Positions 1-5,547 are shown, numbered from the stretch's first letter. The stretch: DNA of 6,964 nucleotides from Bacillota bacterium (GCA_017467985.1 JAFUJY010000137.1:1-6964); one strand, 5' to 3'. Numbers and translations: made by a program. The notes: generated by a model from the sequence alone, not told the origin.

Positions 1-1
1 A

Positions 2-403
2 AATGCCCGCCAGGAGGCAAGGCGCAGCGGTATGCTGAGCATGGACCTGGTTCCCACCGGCGCCAAGAGCTTTTACCTGGCACCCTGGACCGGCACAAAG
101 GAACTGCGCACCATCAGCAAACTCCTGACCTGCGGTCTGGCAGACACCCTGGATGTATACAATGTGGGTGTCCACGATCATTATCTGCACATCACCAGCG
201 GTTTGGACCTGGATGAATTCCTGGCCCGCTGCAAAAACTTGCAGGTGGATGTGAATGATCCGAAGCTGGTTCTGAGCGACAAACAAATCCCCAAGGTGGA
301 TAAGTATGATTACATGGTGCCAGATGAACAGCTGCGCTCGGCCTATCTGCATAATCAGATGGACGTGCCCGGTGCGCTGGCGGTATTAAGAAACCTGGGT
401 TGA
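2..403 (+). CDS. Probable Lhr-like DEAD/DEAH-box helicase, C-terminal part (5' end outside window)
   Basis: An open frame runs in from base 2 to a TGA at 401-403, giving 133 residues with no stop. Internal ATGs at 32 and 41 have no good ribosome binding site, so I read this as the tail of a longer protein. The fragment has the order I associate with the end of Lhr-like superfamily 2 helicases of Firmicutes: a beta-rich stretch with FYLAPWTGT (compare the FPWxGT motif in that family), then a leucine-rich segment, then a KVDKYDYMVPDEQLRSAY segment and a final LDI/MDV-like helix. The helicase motifs themselves (Walker A, DEAH) would lie upstream and are not visible, so ATPase activity is inferred from family resemblance only. 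Such proteins act on nucleic acid in the cytoplasm, often in DNA repair. The reading direction and the 3' end are certain; the family call is moderate. Confidence 0.6.
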   Translation, partial: NARQEARRSGMLSMDLVPTGAKSFYLAPWTGTKELRTISKLLTCGLADTLDVYNVGVHDHYLHITSGLDLDEFLARCKNLQVDVNDPKLVLSDKQIPKVDKYDYMVPDEQLRSAYLHNQMDVPGALAVLRNLG

Positions 404-411
404 GCCACTTT

Positions 412-484
412 CAAAACCGTAGGACAAAATGCAATATTTTTGGGGATTTTGGTTCAAATTATTGCAATCCGTCCTACGGTTTTG
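412..484. repeat. 73-nt nested inverted repeat between helicase and 4-TM gene
   Basis: Bases 412-425 (CAAAACCGTAGGAC) are perfectly complementary to 471-484. Inside them, TGCAATA at 430-436 pairs with TATTGCA at 460-466, separated from the outer stem by a symmetrical 4-nt/4-nt internal loop, and a 23-nt loop remains. No U-tract follows the right arm (GCAGGGA comes next), so it is not a canonical intrinsic terminator, although it could still terminate or protect the helicase mRNA. The size, the terminal inverted repeats and the position between two genes also fit a small non-autonomous element (MITE-like). No target-site duplication is evident to me. It ends 18 bp before the -35 box of the next promoter. 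Confidence 0.8.
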
Positions 485-502
485 CAGGGAGCAAATCGTC
501 GG

Positions 503-531
503 TTGACATTTGCTTTGTAACTCGCTATAAT
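503..531 (+). promoter_or_regulatory. Perfect consensus sigma-A promoter for the 4-TM gene
   Basis: TTGACA at 503-508 and TATAAT at 526-531 are separated by exactly 17 bp, a full match to the housekeeping promoter consensus. Transcription would start near 538, leaving a leader of about 27 nt before the TTG start at 565. A promoter this strong ahead of a small membrane protein suggests constitutive expression, because no further operator is obvious apart from the inverted repeat upstream. Confidence 0.9.
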
Positions 532-549
532 AGACCTATACGACTCAAC

Positions 550-555
550 AGGAGG
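550..555 (+). promoter_or_regulatory. Shine-Dalgarno AGGAGG that fixes a TTG start
   Basis: AGGAGG at 550-555 lies 9 nt before TTG at 565. No ATG or GTG in the same frame is equally well placed. The open frame continues upstream to base 400, but the promoter at 503-531 lies inside that extension, which rules it out as coding for this transcript. Confidence 0.85.
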
Positions 556-564
556 TATTTTGTT

Positions 565-1317
565 TTGAGCAAGCCCAACAGTGTCAACTCATTATATGCC
601 AATTCCCAGCGCATCGATGCCTGGTGCCAATATTTATTCTGGGCCAACTGCATTTTCGCCCTGATCACCACGTTTACCGGCGGTGTGGTAAAAGAAGTCC
701 TGCTCAGTGTGCAGATCATCGGCGCGCTGCTGTATGTGGCTCTCAGCAGCATCGACGACGGCCTCTTCTGGTACAACGCCGAAATGGCCCGCCGCAAAAA
801 CAACATCCAGAACGCCTACAGGGTGCAGTTGTCGGAGCTGGAGACGGAGGAATGCTACAACAACACCATTGAGCCCTCGTTGCTGAAATATGCCACCAAT
901 ACCTTCGAGAGCAACTTCTACAGCAAATTCATCGCCGGCAAAATGCTGAGCAAAAGCGCATTGATGGCCCTGCTTGCCATCGTAGGCTTGGTGGTCTCCG
1001 GCTGGGTAGTATCCAACGGCGAAGCCCTGGTCACCATCACCCAGGCCGTGTTCTCCGCCTACGTTATCGAGGACACCATCATGCTGACCGTTTACAAAAT
1101 CCGCATGGATCACCTGTATGACGAAGCCTTTTTGCAGTTCGTCACCTCCAGCATCAAAGACGAAAAGCAGGAAGCCTGGATGCTCTCTTATGTGGTGGAA
1201 TATGAAGTCATCAAAGCCCACTACAAAGTACGCCTGGACAGCAAAATCTTCAGTACATACGGCCAGGAGCTGAAAGAACAGTGGAGCGTCATTGAAGGAA
1301 AAATGCATAAAAATTAA
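565..1317 (+). CDS. Four-TM membrane protein of unknown function (possible effector-like)
   Basis: 250 residues from a TTG start set by AGGAGG at 550-555. Four hydrophobic segments are visible as two pairs: about 22-38 and 44-63, then about 131-150 and 153-176. Between the pairs lies a charged, probably helical cytoplasmic stretch (about 66-128) containing RRKNNIQNAYR, a Tyr-Asn-Asn (98-100) and the segment ATNTFESNFYSKFIAGKM. The last 75 residues are also charged and helical. There is no signal peptide beyond the first membrane segment. I do not recognise the family firmly. The two-plus-two arrangement with a helical middle is loosely like SLATT/S-4TM pore-forming effectors of nucleotide-signalling defence systems, but their hallmark motifs are not clear and no nucleotidyltransferase or SLOG partner is next to it. 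It is a monocistronic unit with its own promoter and terminator. GC is higher here than in the 3' part of the window. Confidence 0.75.
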   Translation: MSKPNSVNSLYANSQRIDAWCQYLFWANCIFALITTFTGGVVKEVLLSVQIIGALLYVALSSIDDGLFWYNAEMARRKNNIQNAYRVQLSELETEECYNNTIEPSLLKYATNTFESNFYSKFIAGKMLSKSALMALLAIVGLVVSGWVVSNGEALVTITQAVFSAYVIEDTIMLTVYKIRMDHLYDEAFLQFVTSSIKDEKQEAWMLSYVVEYEVIKAHYKVRLDSKIFSTYGQELKEQWSVIEGKMHKN

Positions 1318-1341
1318 GGATCGCGCAAGCGGTCTTTTTTT
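1318..1341 (+). terminator. Rho-independent terminator after the 4-TM gene
   Basis: The stem GATCGC/GCGGTC (1319-1324 with 1329-1334, one G-U pair) is closed by a GCAA tetraloop of the GNRA type and followed by seven T residues at 1335-1341. It begins directly after the TAA stop. The A-rich sequence at 1311-1317 can extend pairing into the T-tract. Confidence 0.85.
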
Positions 1342-1375
1342 AAAAAGTTTGAAAATAAACAAGGAGAATGATAGC

Positions 1376-1816
1376 ATGCAGGCGATTCAAACCGACTTTC
1401 AGCCAATGAACAAAATAACAACACCGCTTGTGGGTGAACCTTCATATATCAATTCCGGTATTATTAAGGCCGTGATGAAGAACGGAGATAAGATCAGTGT
1501 AGCACAGATTGATTATCAGGAATTTGATGAGGAAAACTTTCAATATGTCATCAGTCCCTATTGGGACATTGTAGATGGCCTTCCGGCCAGCGTATTTCAA
1601 GGAATTCCGGGCATCAATATGGATTTGCGACTAAAGGATTACTATCGGGTAAATTATATTCCTACTTTTATTTCTGAAAGAACTCCATCCGAAAACAGGG
1701 AGGATCTGTGGGAACTGCTGAGGTCTGTGGGGCTTGACTATTATGATCGCTTTGAATGGCTTTTGCGTACAAATATGCGGTCGGCCAACGATAACTTGAT
1801 TGTGGAGCGCAGATGA
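1376..1816 (+). CDS. Unrecognised 146-aa soluble protein
   Basis: The ATG at 1376 is chosen because AAGGAG at 1361-1366 sits 9 nt upstream. A longer frame from 1292 would run back through the terminator and the end of the previous gene. The product has no membrane segment or signal peptide. It has a beta-rich middle (SGIIKAVMKNGDKISVAQIDY, about residues 27-47), an aromatic stretch YVISPYWDIVDGLPASVFQGIPGI (about 57-80), and a helical charged C-terminus ending in NLIVERR. The low-degeneracy, motif-rich text suggests a conserved protein rather than a chance frame. I have a vague sense of similar proteins in clostridial accessory DNA but cannot name a family. It follows the upstream terminator by only 34 nt and no promoter is visible in that gap, so it may depend on read-through, or may have been carried in with flanking DNA. 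Confidence 0.75.
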   Translation: MQAIQTDFQPMNKITTPLVGEPSYINSGIIKAVMKNGDKISVAQIDYQEFDEENFQYVISPYWDIVDGLPASVFQGIPGINMDLRLKDYYRVNYIPTFISERTPSENREDLWELLRSVGLDYYDRFEWLLRTNMRSANDNLIVERR

Positions 1817-1875
1817 GCCGAAAAACGGACTGGTCTTTTTTTATCCGATTTTGTTTGCCCCCCCGTTTTCAGGAT

Positions 1876-2016
1876 AATTCGTGGGCAGTTTGCCCCTTTA
1901 AATGGGCTAAATTCGAGGGCATGCCCACGAGAAATGTCCAAACACAGGGGCATGCCCCCTTAAACAGACCAAACACGGGGGCATTTTGCCCACCAAAAAT
2001 TGTTTTTTCAGGGGCA
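1876..2016. repeat. Array of phased GGGCA...TGCCC palindromes (non-coding)
   Basis: Four palindromes and one half-site occur in about 140 bp: GGGCA-GTT-TGCCC at 1883-1895, GGGCATGCCC at 1917-1926 (extended by TCG...CGA to 1913-1930), GGGGCATGCCCC at 1947-1958, GGGCA-TTT-TGCCC at 1979-1991, and GGGGCA at 2011-2016. Starts of the GGGCA core are spaced 34, 31, 31 and 33 bp apart, close to three helical turns. Flanks repeat as well: ATTCGnGGGCA at 1877-1887 and 1911-1921 (10/11), and CCAAACACnGGGGCAT at 1938-1953 and 1969-1984 (15/16). The array ends 13 bp before the -35 box of the esterase promoter, so it lies upstream of the predicted transcript and could be a protein-binding array. The period is not a multiple of three, which argues against coding. 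The rest of the gap (1817-1875) shows only a T-run at 1836-1842 with weak flanking pairing. Confidence 0.75.
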
Positions 2017-2028
2017 AAGTCAGGGAGA

Positions 2029-2071
2029 ATTGACAGCCATGGACACAGATGATAAAATAAAAGAAAAAGGG
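2029..2071 (+). repeat. Promoter/leader cassette, copy A
   Basis: This 43-bp block matches 3868-3910 at 38 of 43 positions without gaps. It spans a -35 box, a 17-bp spacer, a -10 box and a purine-rich leader ending in AAAAAGGG. Twelve nt separate its end from the esterase ATG at 2084. The mismatches all fall inside the spacer or at its edge, while both hexamers and the leader are identical in the two copies. Confidence 0.85.
2030..2058 (+). promoter_or_regulatory. Sigma-A promoter for the esterase gene
   Basis: TTGACA at 2030-2035 and TAAAAT at 2053-2058 (5/6 of consensus) are spaced 17 bp apart. Transcription would begin near 2065, giving a short leader that carries AAAGGGG at 2066-2072 as a ribosome binding site 11 nt from the ATG at 2084. 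The ATG at 2039 lies inside the spacer and is therefore unlikely to be on this transcript. Confidence 0.75.
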
Positions 2072-2083
2072 GTCATACATCAC

Positions 2084-3013
2084 ATGAGCAAATATCCAAT
2101 CAGCAAAGAATTTTTTCCATTTTCCCATTTCACACCGCCTATTAGTGAGAAGTTTTTGGCGATGGCAGTGCCCAATATGAAAGTACCCAAAGCCATTTAC
2201 CGCGATGCAGCGCTGGATGTGAGCCGTCATGAGATCGCAAGCTATGACGGAGAGAAGATCGAAGTTTTCCTCATGTCGCCCAAAAGCATAAAAGAAAAGG
2301 CTCCGTGCCTTGTTTATCTCCATGGCGGCGGATTCGTGCTGGCGGCGGCAGGCTATCATTACAAAAATGCCATGCGTTATGCCAAAGAAGCAGGCTGCAG
2401 GGTGGTCTTCGTCAATTACAGATTGGCGCCAAAGTACCAGCATCCCGTGTTCTTTGAGGATTGTTACGCAGCATTCTGCTGGGCATACGACAATGCAGAT
2501 ATGCTGAATATTGACGTATCGAAAATCGGCATCGGCGGAGACAGCGCAGGTTCTACCTTGGCGGTGGGCGTCTGCATGATGGCAAGGGACAGAAAACATC
2601 TCGTGCAATTCCTGTTTCAGATGCTTCCCTATCCATTCCTTGATGCACGCAATAACAGCGATTCCTGCAAAAAATACACCGATACCCCCATGTGGAACTC
2701 CACGCTTTCCCAGCGCATTGGTCCCATGACCAACGTGGATAAAAGCAATCCTGATTATGTATATTATTCGCCCGTGGAGGCCGAAAGTTTTGAGGGGCTG
2801 CCACCGGCCTATATCGAGACCGCCGAATTCGACTGTCTGCACGATGACGGCATTCTGTACGCAGAAAAGCTCCGCGCTGCTGGGGTCGCCGTATCGCTGA
2901 ATGAAACAAAAGGCACCATGCACGGCTTTGACATTGTGCAGAAGGCTCCAACAACCCAAAGGGCAATGGAGGCGAGAATTAAGTTCATGAGGGAGAAGTT
3001 TTATCGTGATTGA
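2084..3013 (+). CDS. Alpha/beta hydrolase, HSL family (family IV) esterase/lipase
   Basis: 309 residues, the usual size for cytoplasmic hormone-sensitive-lipase-type carboxylesterases such as E. coli Aes. The oxyanion-hole motif HGGGF is at 80-84, the nucleophile elbow GDSAG at 152-156 (Ser154), the acid in the DCLHDDG segment (Asp250) and the base in MHGF (His280). That completes a Ser-Asp-His triad in canonical order. NYRLAP at 111-116 is also typical. There is no signal peptide, so it should act in the cytoplasm on short-chain acyl esters; the natural substrate cannot be told. An N-terminal cap helix region with FPFSHFTPPISEKFLAM is present. The ATG at 2084 is chosen over in-frame ATGs at 2000 and 2039, because those lie upstream of or within the promoter and family proteins begin near MSKYPISKEFF. 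No strong terminator follows; the next gene has its own promoter. Confidence 0.92.
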   Translation: MSKYPISKEFFPFSHFTPPISEKFLAMAVPNMKVPKAIYRDAALDVSRHEIASYDGEKIEVFLMSPKSIKEKAPCLVYLHGGGFVLAAAGYHYKNAMRYAKEAGCRVVFVNYRLAPKYQHPVFFEDCYAAFCWAYDNADMLNIDVSKIGIGGDSAGSTLAVGVCMMARDRKHLVQFLFQMLPYPFLDARNNSDSCKKYTDTPMWNSTLSQRIGPMTNVDKSNPDYVYYSPVEAESFEGLPPAYIETAEFDCLHDDGILYAEKLRAAGVAVSLNETKGTMHGFDIVQKAPTTQRAMEARIKFMREKFYRD

Positions 3014-3039
3014 TTCACTCCCCTGCAACAGCCAGTTGC

Positions 3040-3068
3040 TTGATGCACCAAACAGCCTGTGATACAAT
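3040..3068 (+). promoter_or_regulatory. Promoter for the XRE/zinc-ribbon regulator
   Basis: TTGATG at 3040-3045 (4/6) and TACAAT at 3063-3068 (5/6) are 17 bp apart, with transcription predicted near 3075. The -10 box is embedded in one copy of ATACAATG and overlaps the operator-like repeats described next, so autoregulation is likely. Confidence 0.65.
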
Positions 3069-3087
3069 GAAACCATACAATGTATGG
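3062..3087. promoter_or_regulatory. Candidate operator: CCATACA-A-TGTATGG palindrome plus direct repeat
   Basis: CCATACA at 3073-3079 and TGTATGG at 3081-3087 form a perfect 15-bp palindrome around A3080. It covers the expected transcription start and touches the GGAGG ribosome binding site (3086-3090). The octamer ATACAATG occurs at 3062-3069, over the -10 box, and again at 3075-3082, 13 bp later. Binding here by a dimeric HTH protein would block the promoter; the XRE protein encoded directly downstream is the obvious candidate, by inference. Confidence 0.6.
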
Positions 3088-3099
3088 AGGTATAATTTT

Positions 3100-3762
3100 A
3101 TGGAAACAAAAGACATTATTCTTGAACTCAGATCAAAAAAAGGACTCTCCCAGGAAGAACTGGCCGAAAAATTATTCGTAACTCGTCAAGCAGTTTCCCG
3201 CTGGGAAACGGGGGAAACAACACCTAACACTGAAACCCTGAAACTGCTGTCAAAACTATTTGACGTTTCGATCAACACCCTTCTGGGCTCCCCAAGGGAG
3301 CTGGTCTGCCAATGCTGCGGCATGCCCCTGAAGGACTCGGACATCAGCCGGGAAAAAGACGGCGCATTCAACGAAGACTACTGCGGATGGTGCTACGCCG
3401 ACGGCGACTTTACCATGGACTTTTGGAAACAGTACGCGGCCATCGGCGGCAGAGAAAAGTTCGAAGAATTTAAGACACAGCTCATCCACGAATTCAATAC
3501 GCTGCTTCAGATTGAGGGCCTTCCCAAGGTGGAAAACCTTAACGTCCTGTCGGGCAGCTTTATCAATCTGGAATACCGGTTGCCCAATGGGCAAATTGTC
3601 AAATTCCTGGACGATAACGCCACCTACCTGGGCAGCCAGCTGGAATGTGAATTCGGCGGTGACAGATGTGTCGGCATCGCCGCCAACATGGACTTTCTCT
3701 TGGTATGCACCTATGAAGAAAACGGAGCCAATCCGGAACTGGTGGTTTATAAGAAGAGGTAA
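3100..3762 (+). CDS. XRE-family HTH regulator fused to a zinc ribbon and C-terminal sensor-like domain
   Basis: 220 residues from ATG 3100, with GGAGG at 3086-3090 nine nt upstream. Residues about 5-62 are a lambda-repressor-type helix-turn-helix (LRSKKGLSQEELAEKL, then VTRQAVSRWETGETTP), the DNA-binding form common in Firmicutes. Residues about 69-110 carry C70xxC73 followed by GMPL and C95xxC98 followed by YADGDF, which matches the putative zinc-ribbon family (Zn_ribbon_2) often attached to XRE domains. The remainder, about 140-220, is a beta-rich domain (NLEYRLPNGQIVKFLDD, then YLGSQLECEF, LLVCTYEENG) ending in KKR, perhaps a ligand-sensing part. It is probably a cytoplasmic transcription regulator acting on its own promoter palindrome. 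The gene is monocistronic, with a hairpin downstream. The effector molecule and other targets are unknown. Confidence 0.88.
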   Translation: METKDIILELRSKKGLSQEELAEKLFVTRQAVSRWETGETTPNTETLKLLSKLFDVSINTLLGSPRELVCQCCGMPLKDSDISREKDGAFNEDYCGWCYADGDFTMDFWKQYAAIGGREKFEEFKTQLIHEFNTLLQIEGLPKVENLNVLSGSFINLEYRLPNGQIVKFLDDNATYLGSQLECEFGGDRCVGIAANMDFLLVCTYEENGANPELVVYKKR

Positions 3763-3768
3763 AATAAG

Positions 3769-3816
3769 GCCGTTGCTGTTTAGAATATACTTCTAAATAG
3801 CAACGGCTAGTTTATT
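3769..3816 (+). terminator. Long terminator hairpin after the regulator gene
   Basis: Bases 3769-3785 pair with 3791-3807 over 17 bp (GCCGTTGC...GCAACGGC, one G-U pair) around the 5-nt loop TATAC. The tail TAGTTTATT is T-rich but broken, so the U-tract is weak. A-rich sequence before the stem (AAAATAA) gives a partial T-tract in the other direction. It begins 6 nt after the stop codon. Confidence 0.7.
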
Positions 3817-3867
3817 GGAGGCAGTCGATCAAGAGTTTACAAAAACCTTTGTGGTCGGGGCAAGAAG

Positions 3868-3910
3868 ATTGACAGTCAGGGACGGAGATGGTAAAATAAA
3901 AGAAAAAGGG
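3868..3910 (+). repeat. Promoter/leader cassette, copy B
   Basis: Second copy of the 43-bp block at 2029-2071 (38/43 identical). It ends 11 nt before the ATG at 3922, almost the same placement as copy A. In this copy an ATG inside the block (3888-3890) is followed by a stop after three codons, so the conservation is not explained by protein coding. GGGGCAA occurs shortly upstream of both copies (2011-2017 and 3857-3863). Confidence 0.85.
3869..3897 (+). promoter_or_regulatory. Sigma-A promoter for the 3922-5035 gene pair
   Basis: TTGACA at 3869-3874 and TAAAAT at 3892-3897 with a 17-bp spacer, identical in both hexamers to the esterase promoter. Predicted start near 3904. The leader carries AAAAGGG (3904-3910) 11 nt from ATG 3922 as a likely ribosome binding site. 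Confidence 0.75.
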
Positions 3911-3921
3911 CGTGTAGAGGG

Positions 3922-4797
3922 ATGTTTAGTGGGAATGGGTTTTTGGTTACAGAGGGGCCTTCTCAATACGAGAATAGCGTGACCTATTACGGAATCGAGA
4001 CGAATCCGTGGCCTCTTGAAGAGGCGATTATCCGAGGAGAAATGTCACGCGAAGAGTTTGCAGCATGTGATGATTTTATAGATGTGTACCTAATAAATGA
4101 AAAGCAGATGACAGACTATGTAAAAGTCTGCCGGGAAATAAACTGTCGTTTTAGAGTTCTTTATGTTGAGGTGCAGGGGACACAGGGAGACTTTGATTCG
4201 TCGCTGCACGATAATTATGCGAAAGAAGAGGCCTTCTTAGGCTATGATGTGGGACAACTCGACGGTGATTATTATTCTGCATTGATGACGGATGTTATCT
4301 GGCGTCCAAAGTTGCTTGGCGACCAGTTTGGTGGTCGCCTGAACCAATATGGCCTATTTGACAGGGTAGAGGATGGGCTGGAGTATCTATCAGTACGTGA
4401 AAAGTTGAAAGGTGAGCTTCCGGACATGACCTTCGAGGGAGGAGAGATGCAGATCATGGCAGTGTATCAAGTTGAGGAGAGTAGTGGTATTGAACAGCTG
4501 CAGGGGAAAAGTGTAGAAGTGGATGAGCTGATGATTAAATGTCAAGAGGGTCAGCTGATCATGAGACTTAGTCTGTATGTGGGAAGAAAAAGATTTCACT
4601 GTACTTTCAGAAATGTTACCGGTATTTCGCTGGATGAACTGTACTATCCTATGCAGATCATGGGATTTGAGATCCTGGACAATAAAAAGCTTGGGTGGGA
4701 AAGTGCGCAGCGGTATACGGTGCGGGATTATGAGGATGGAAAAATTCGGTTTTGGTGTGAAGAAGTGGAAGTAGAGCCGGACGGGTGGAGAGAATAG
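3922..4797 (+). CDS. Unrecognised 291-aa soluble acidic protein (immunity-protein-like look)
   Basis: The ATG at 3922 is the only sensible start, since the frame is closed by TAA at 3892. AAAGGG at 3905-3910 is the likely ribosome binding site; the GAGGG abutting the ATG is too close. The protein has no membrane segment or signal peptide and is acidic. Two parts can be seen: an N-terminal portion (about 20-165) with YYGIETNPWPLEEAIIRG, a helix beginning SREEFAACDDF and a beta strand FRVLYVEVQG, and a beta-rich C-terminal portion (about 176-287) with alternating strands (LIMRLSLYVG, RFHCTFRNVTG, KIRFWCEEVEV). Single-copy, acidic, beta-rich proteins in accessory DNA are often immunity or antitoxin proteins, but no toxin is visible and I do not assign one. 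The next gene starts one base after its stop, so the two are probably co-translated. Confidence 0.8.
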   Translation: MFSGNGFLVTEGPSQYENSVTYYGIETNPWPLEEAIIRGEMSREEFAACDDFIDVYLINEKQMTDYVKVCREINCRFRVLYVEVQGTQGDFDSSLHDNYAKEEAFLGYDVGQLDGDYYSALMTDVIWRPKLLGDQFGGRLNQYGLFDRVEDGLEYLSVREKLKGELPDMTFEGGEMQIMAVYQVEESSGIEQLQGKSVEVDELMIKCQEGQLIMRLSLYVGRKRFHCTFRNVTGISLDELYYPMQIMGFEILDNKKLGWESAQRYTVRDYEDGKIRFWCEEVEVEPDGWRE

Positions 4798-4798
4798 T

Positions 4799-5035
4799 AT
4801 GGAAGCTATATTTGAGGTTATTCTAGAATTCTGTGGTGAATTGTTTGGCCAGATACTTGATGATCCATTAAAACCCTTGCCCCAAGGAGTAAAGGATTGG
4901 CACGCAAGACGATGTAAATTTATTCAATTGTTGGTAGAAGGACTATTGATTCTCTTCTGGTTAGCAGCGGTAATAGTGGCAGGTGGGTTAGTATTGTTGC
5001 TAATCGGATGTGTTATATATGTAATTTTTCTGTGA
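4799..5035 (+). CDS. Small membrane protein, 78 aa
   Basis: It starts at ATG 4799, one base after the TAG of the previous gene, with GGTGGAG at 4784-4790 eight nt upstream, so translational coupling is likely. Residues 1-40 are a soluble, amphipathic N-terminus (FEVILEFCGELFGQILDDPLKPLP, then WHARRCK); residues about 42-78 are almost entirely hydrophobic and long enough for one extended or two short membrane helices with a glycine pair (AGG, 61-63) at the turn. The basic RRCK before the hydrophobic part predicts that the N-terminus is cytoplasmic. The family is not recognised. It may tether or partner the 291-aa protein encoded before it; this is inferred from the coupling only. Confidence 0.7.
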   Translation: MEAIFEVILEFCGELFGQILDDPLKPLPQGVKDWHARRCKFIQLLVEGLLILFWLAAVIVAGGLVLLLIGCVIYVIFL

Positions 5036-5079
5036 TACAGCTATTTTAAGATTATATAGAATTGAAAGGAGTAACAGGG

Positions 5080-5526
5080 ATGAATGCAATGGAAATTAAT
5101 AATTATGTAGTAGACATGTATGGTGTTCTGAGTAAAAAATGTGAATATGGCGAGGCAATGGAGAATCTGAATGAGTATGAGATGATTGTCTACATAGCCC
5201 AGGAACTGGAAGCAGAAGTAAACAACGGCGGCTTTTGGCAGTTCTTTTATAACTCCAGCGGCAATTTCTCAAACCAGTTGGTTGATGCATTTAACGAGAT
5301 CGATGCATCCCAAACAGCCGAGATCTGCCAGAAAGCATTGACTGTTTTTGGCGGGAGCGTGCCGGTAGATCGGGAGGAACGGCAGGATCTGATGGAGCAG
5401 TTGGAGATTGAGGAAGATAACGAAATCCTGTGCGAATGCGACGAGGCCTTTTATGGCTACGCAGAGGATCTGGTACAGCTGAATTATGAGTATATAATGC
5501 AGCATAAAGAATGCTTTCCACAATGA
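5080..5526 (+). CDS. DMP19-like (DUF4375) protein
   Basis: 148 residues from ATG 5080, selected over an upstream in-frame TTG at 5062 because AAAGGAG at 5065-5071 lies 8 nt before it. The signature segment EVNNGGFWQFFYNSSGNF (46-63) followed by a helix with AFNEIDASQTAEICQKALTVFGG (70-92), then PVDREERQDLMEQL, and a final CDEAFYGYAEDLVQLNYEYI, is the layout of the DMP19/DUF4375 family. The Neisseria member DMP19 is a strongly acidic DNA mimic that sequesters an HTH repressor. This protein is also very acidic (runs such as EIEEDNE at 109-115), but DNA mimicry here is an inference. It is cytoplasmic, with no signal or membrane segment. It is followed by the PHP gene after 21 nt, so the two are likely in one transcript. 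Confidence 0.85.
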   Translation: MNAMEINNYVVDMYGVLSKKCEYGEAMENLNEYEMIVYIAQELEAEVNNGGFWQFFYNSSGNFSNQLVDAFNEIDASQTAEICQKALTVFGGSVPVDREERQDLMEQLEIEEDNEILCECDEAFYGYAEDLVQLNYEYIMQHKECFPQ

Positions 5527-5547
5527 TAATTCAGGGGTGAATCCACA

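Noticed and set aside
634..1377. 247-codon minus-strand frame opposite the 4-TM gene
   Set aside because: Antisense shadow of a gene with a consensus promoter, SD and terminator; its own start would lie beyond the terminator with no signals.
1817..1842. Possible terminator after the 146-aa gene
   Set aside because: A T-run is present at 1836-1842, but the upstream pairing is only CCG/CGG (3 bp) or a stem with a 2-nt loop, too weak to call.
1876..2016. Possible CRISPR array
   Set aside because: Repeats are palindromic and only partly conserved, spacers are about 15-20 bp, and no cas genes are present.
1813..2052. 79-codon + strand frame starting with an ATGA overlap on the 146-aa gene
   Set aside because: Although ATGA overlap suggests coupling, most of it lies in the palindrome array whose 31-34 bp period is not a multiple of three, and its predicted residues look like random translation of repeats. 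It also runs into the esterase promoter.
2000..2083. Upstream starts (ATG 2000 or 2039) for the esterase
   Set aside because: Both lie before or within the predicted promoter; the duplicated cassette in copy B is not open in that frame, and family proteins begin near the 2084 start.
1907..3076. 389-codon minus-strand frame opposite the esterase
   Set aside because: It mirrors a gene with a complete catalytic triad on the + strand, has no ribosome binding site that I could find, and gives a Cys/His-rich sequence typical of antisense frames.
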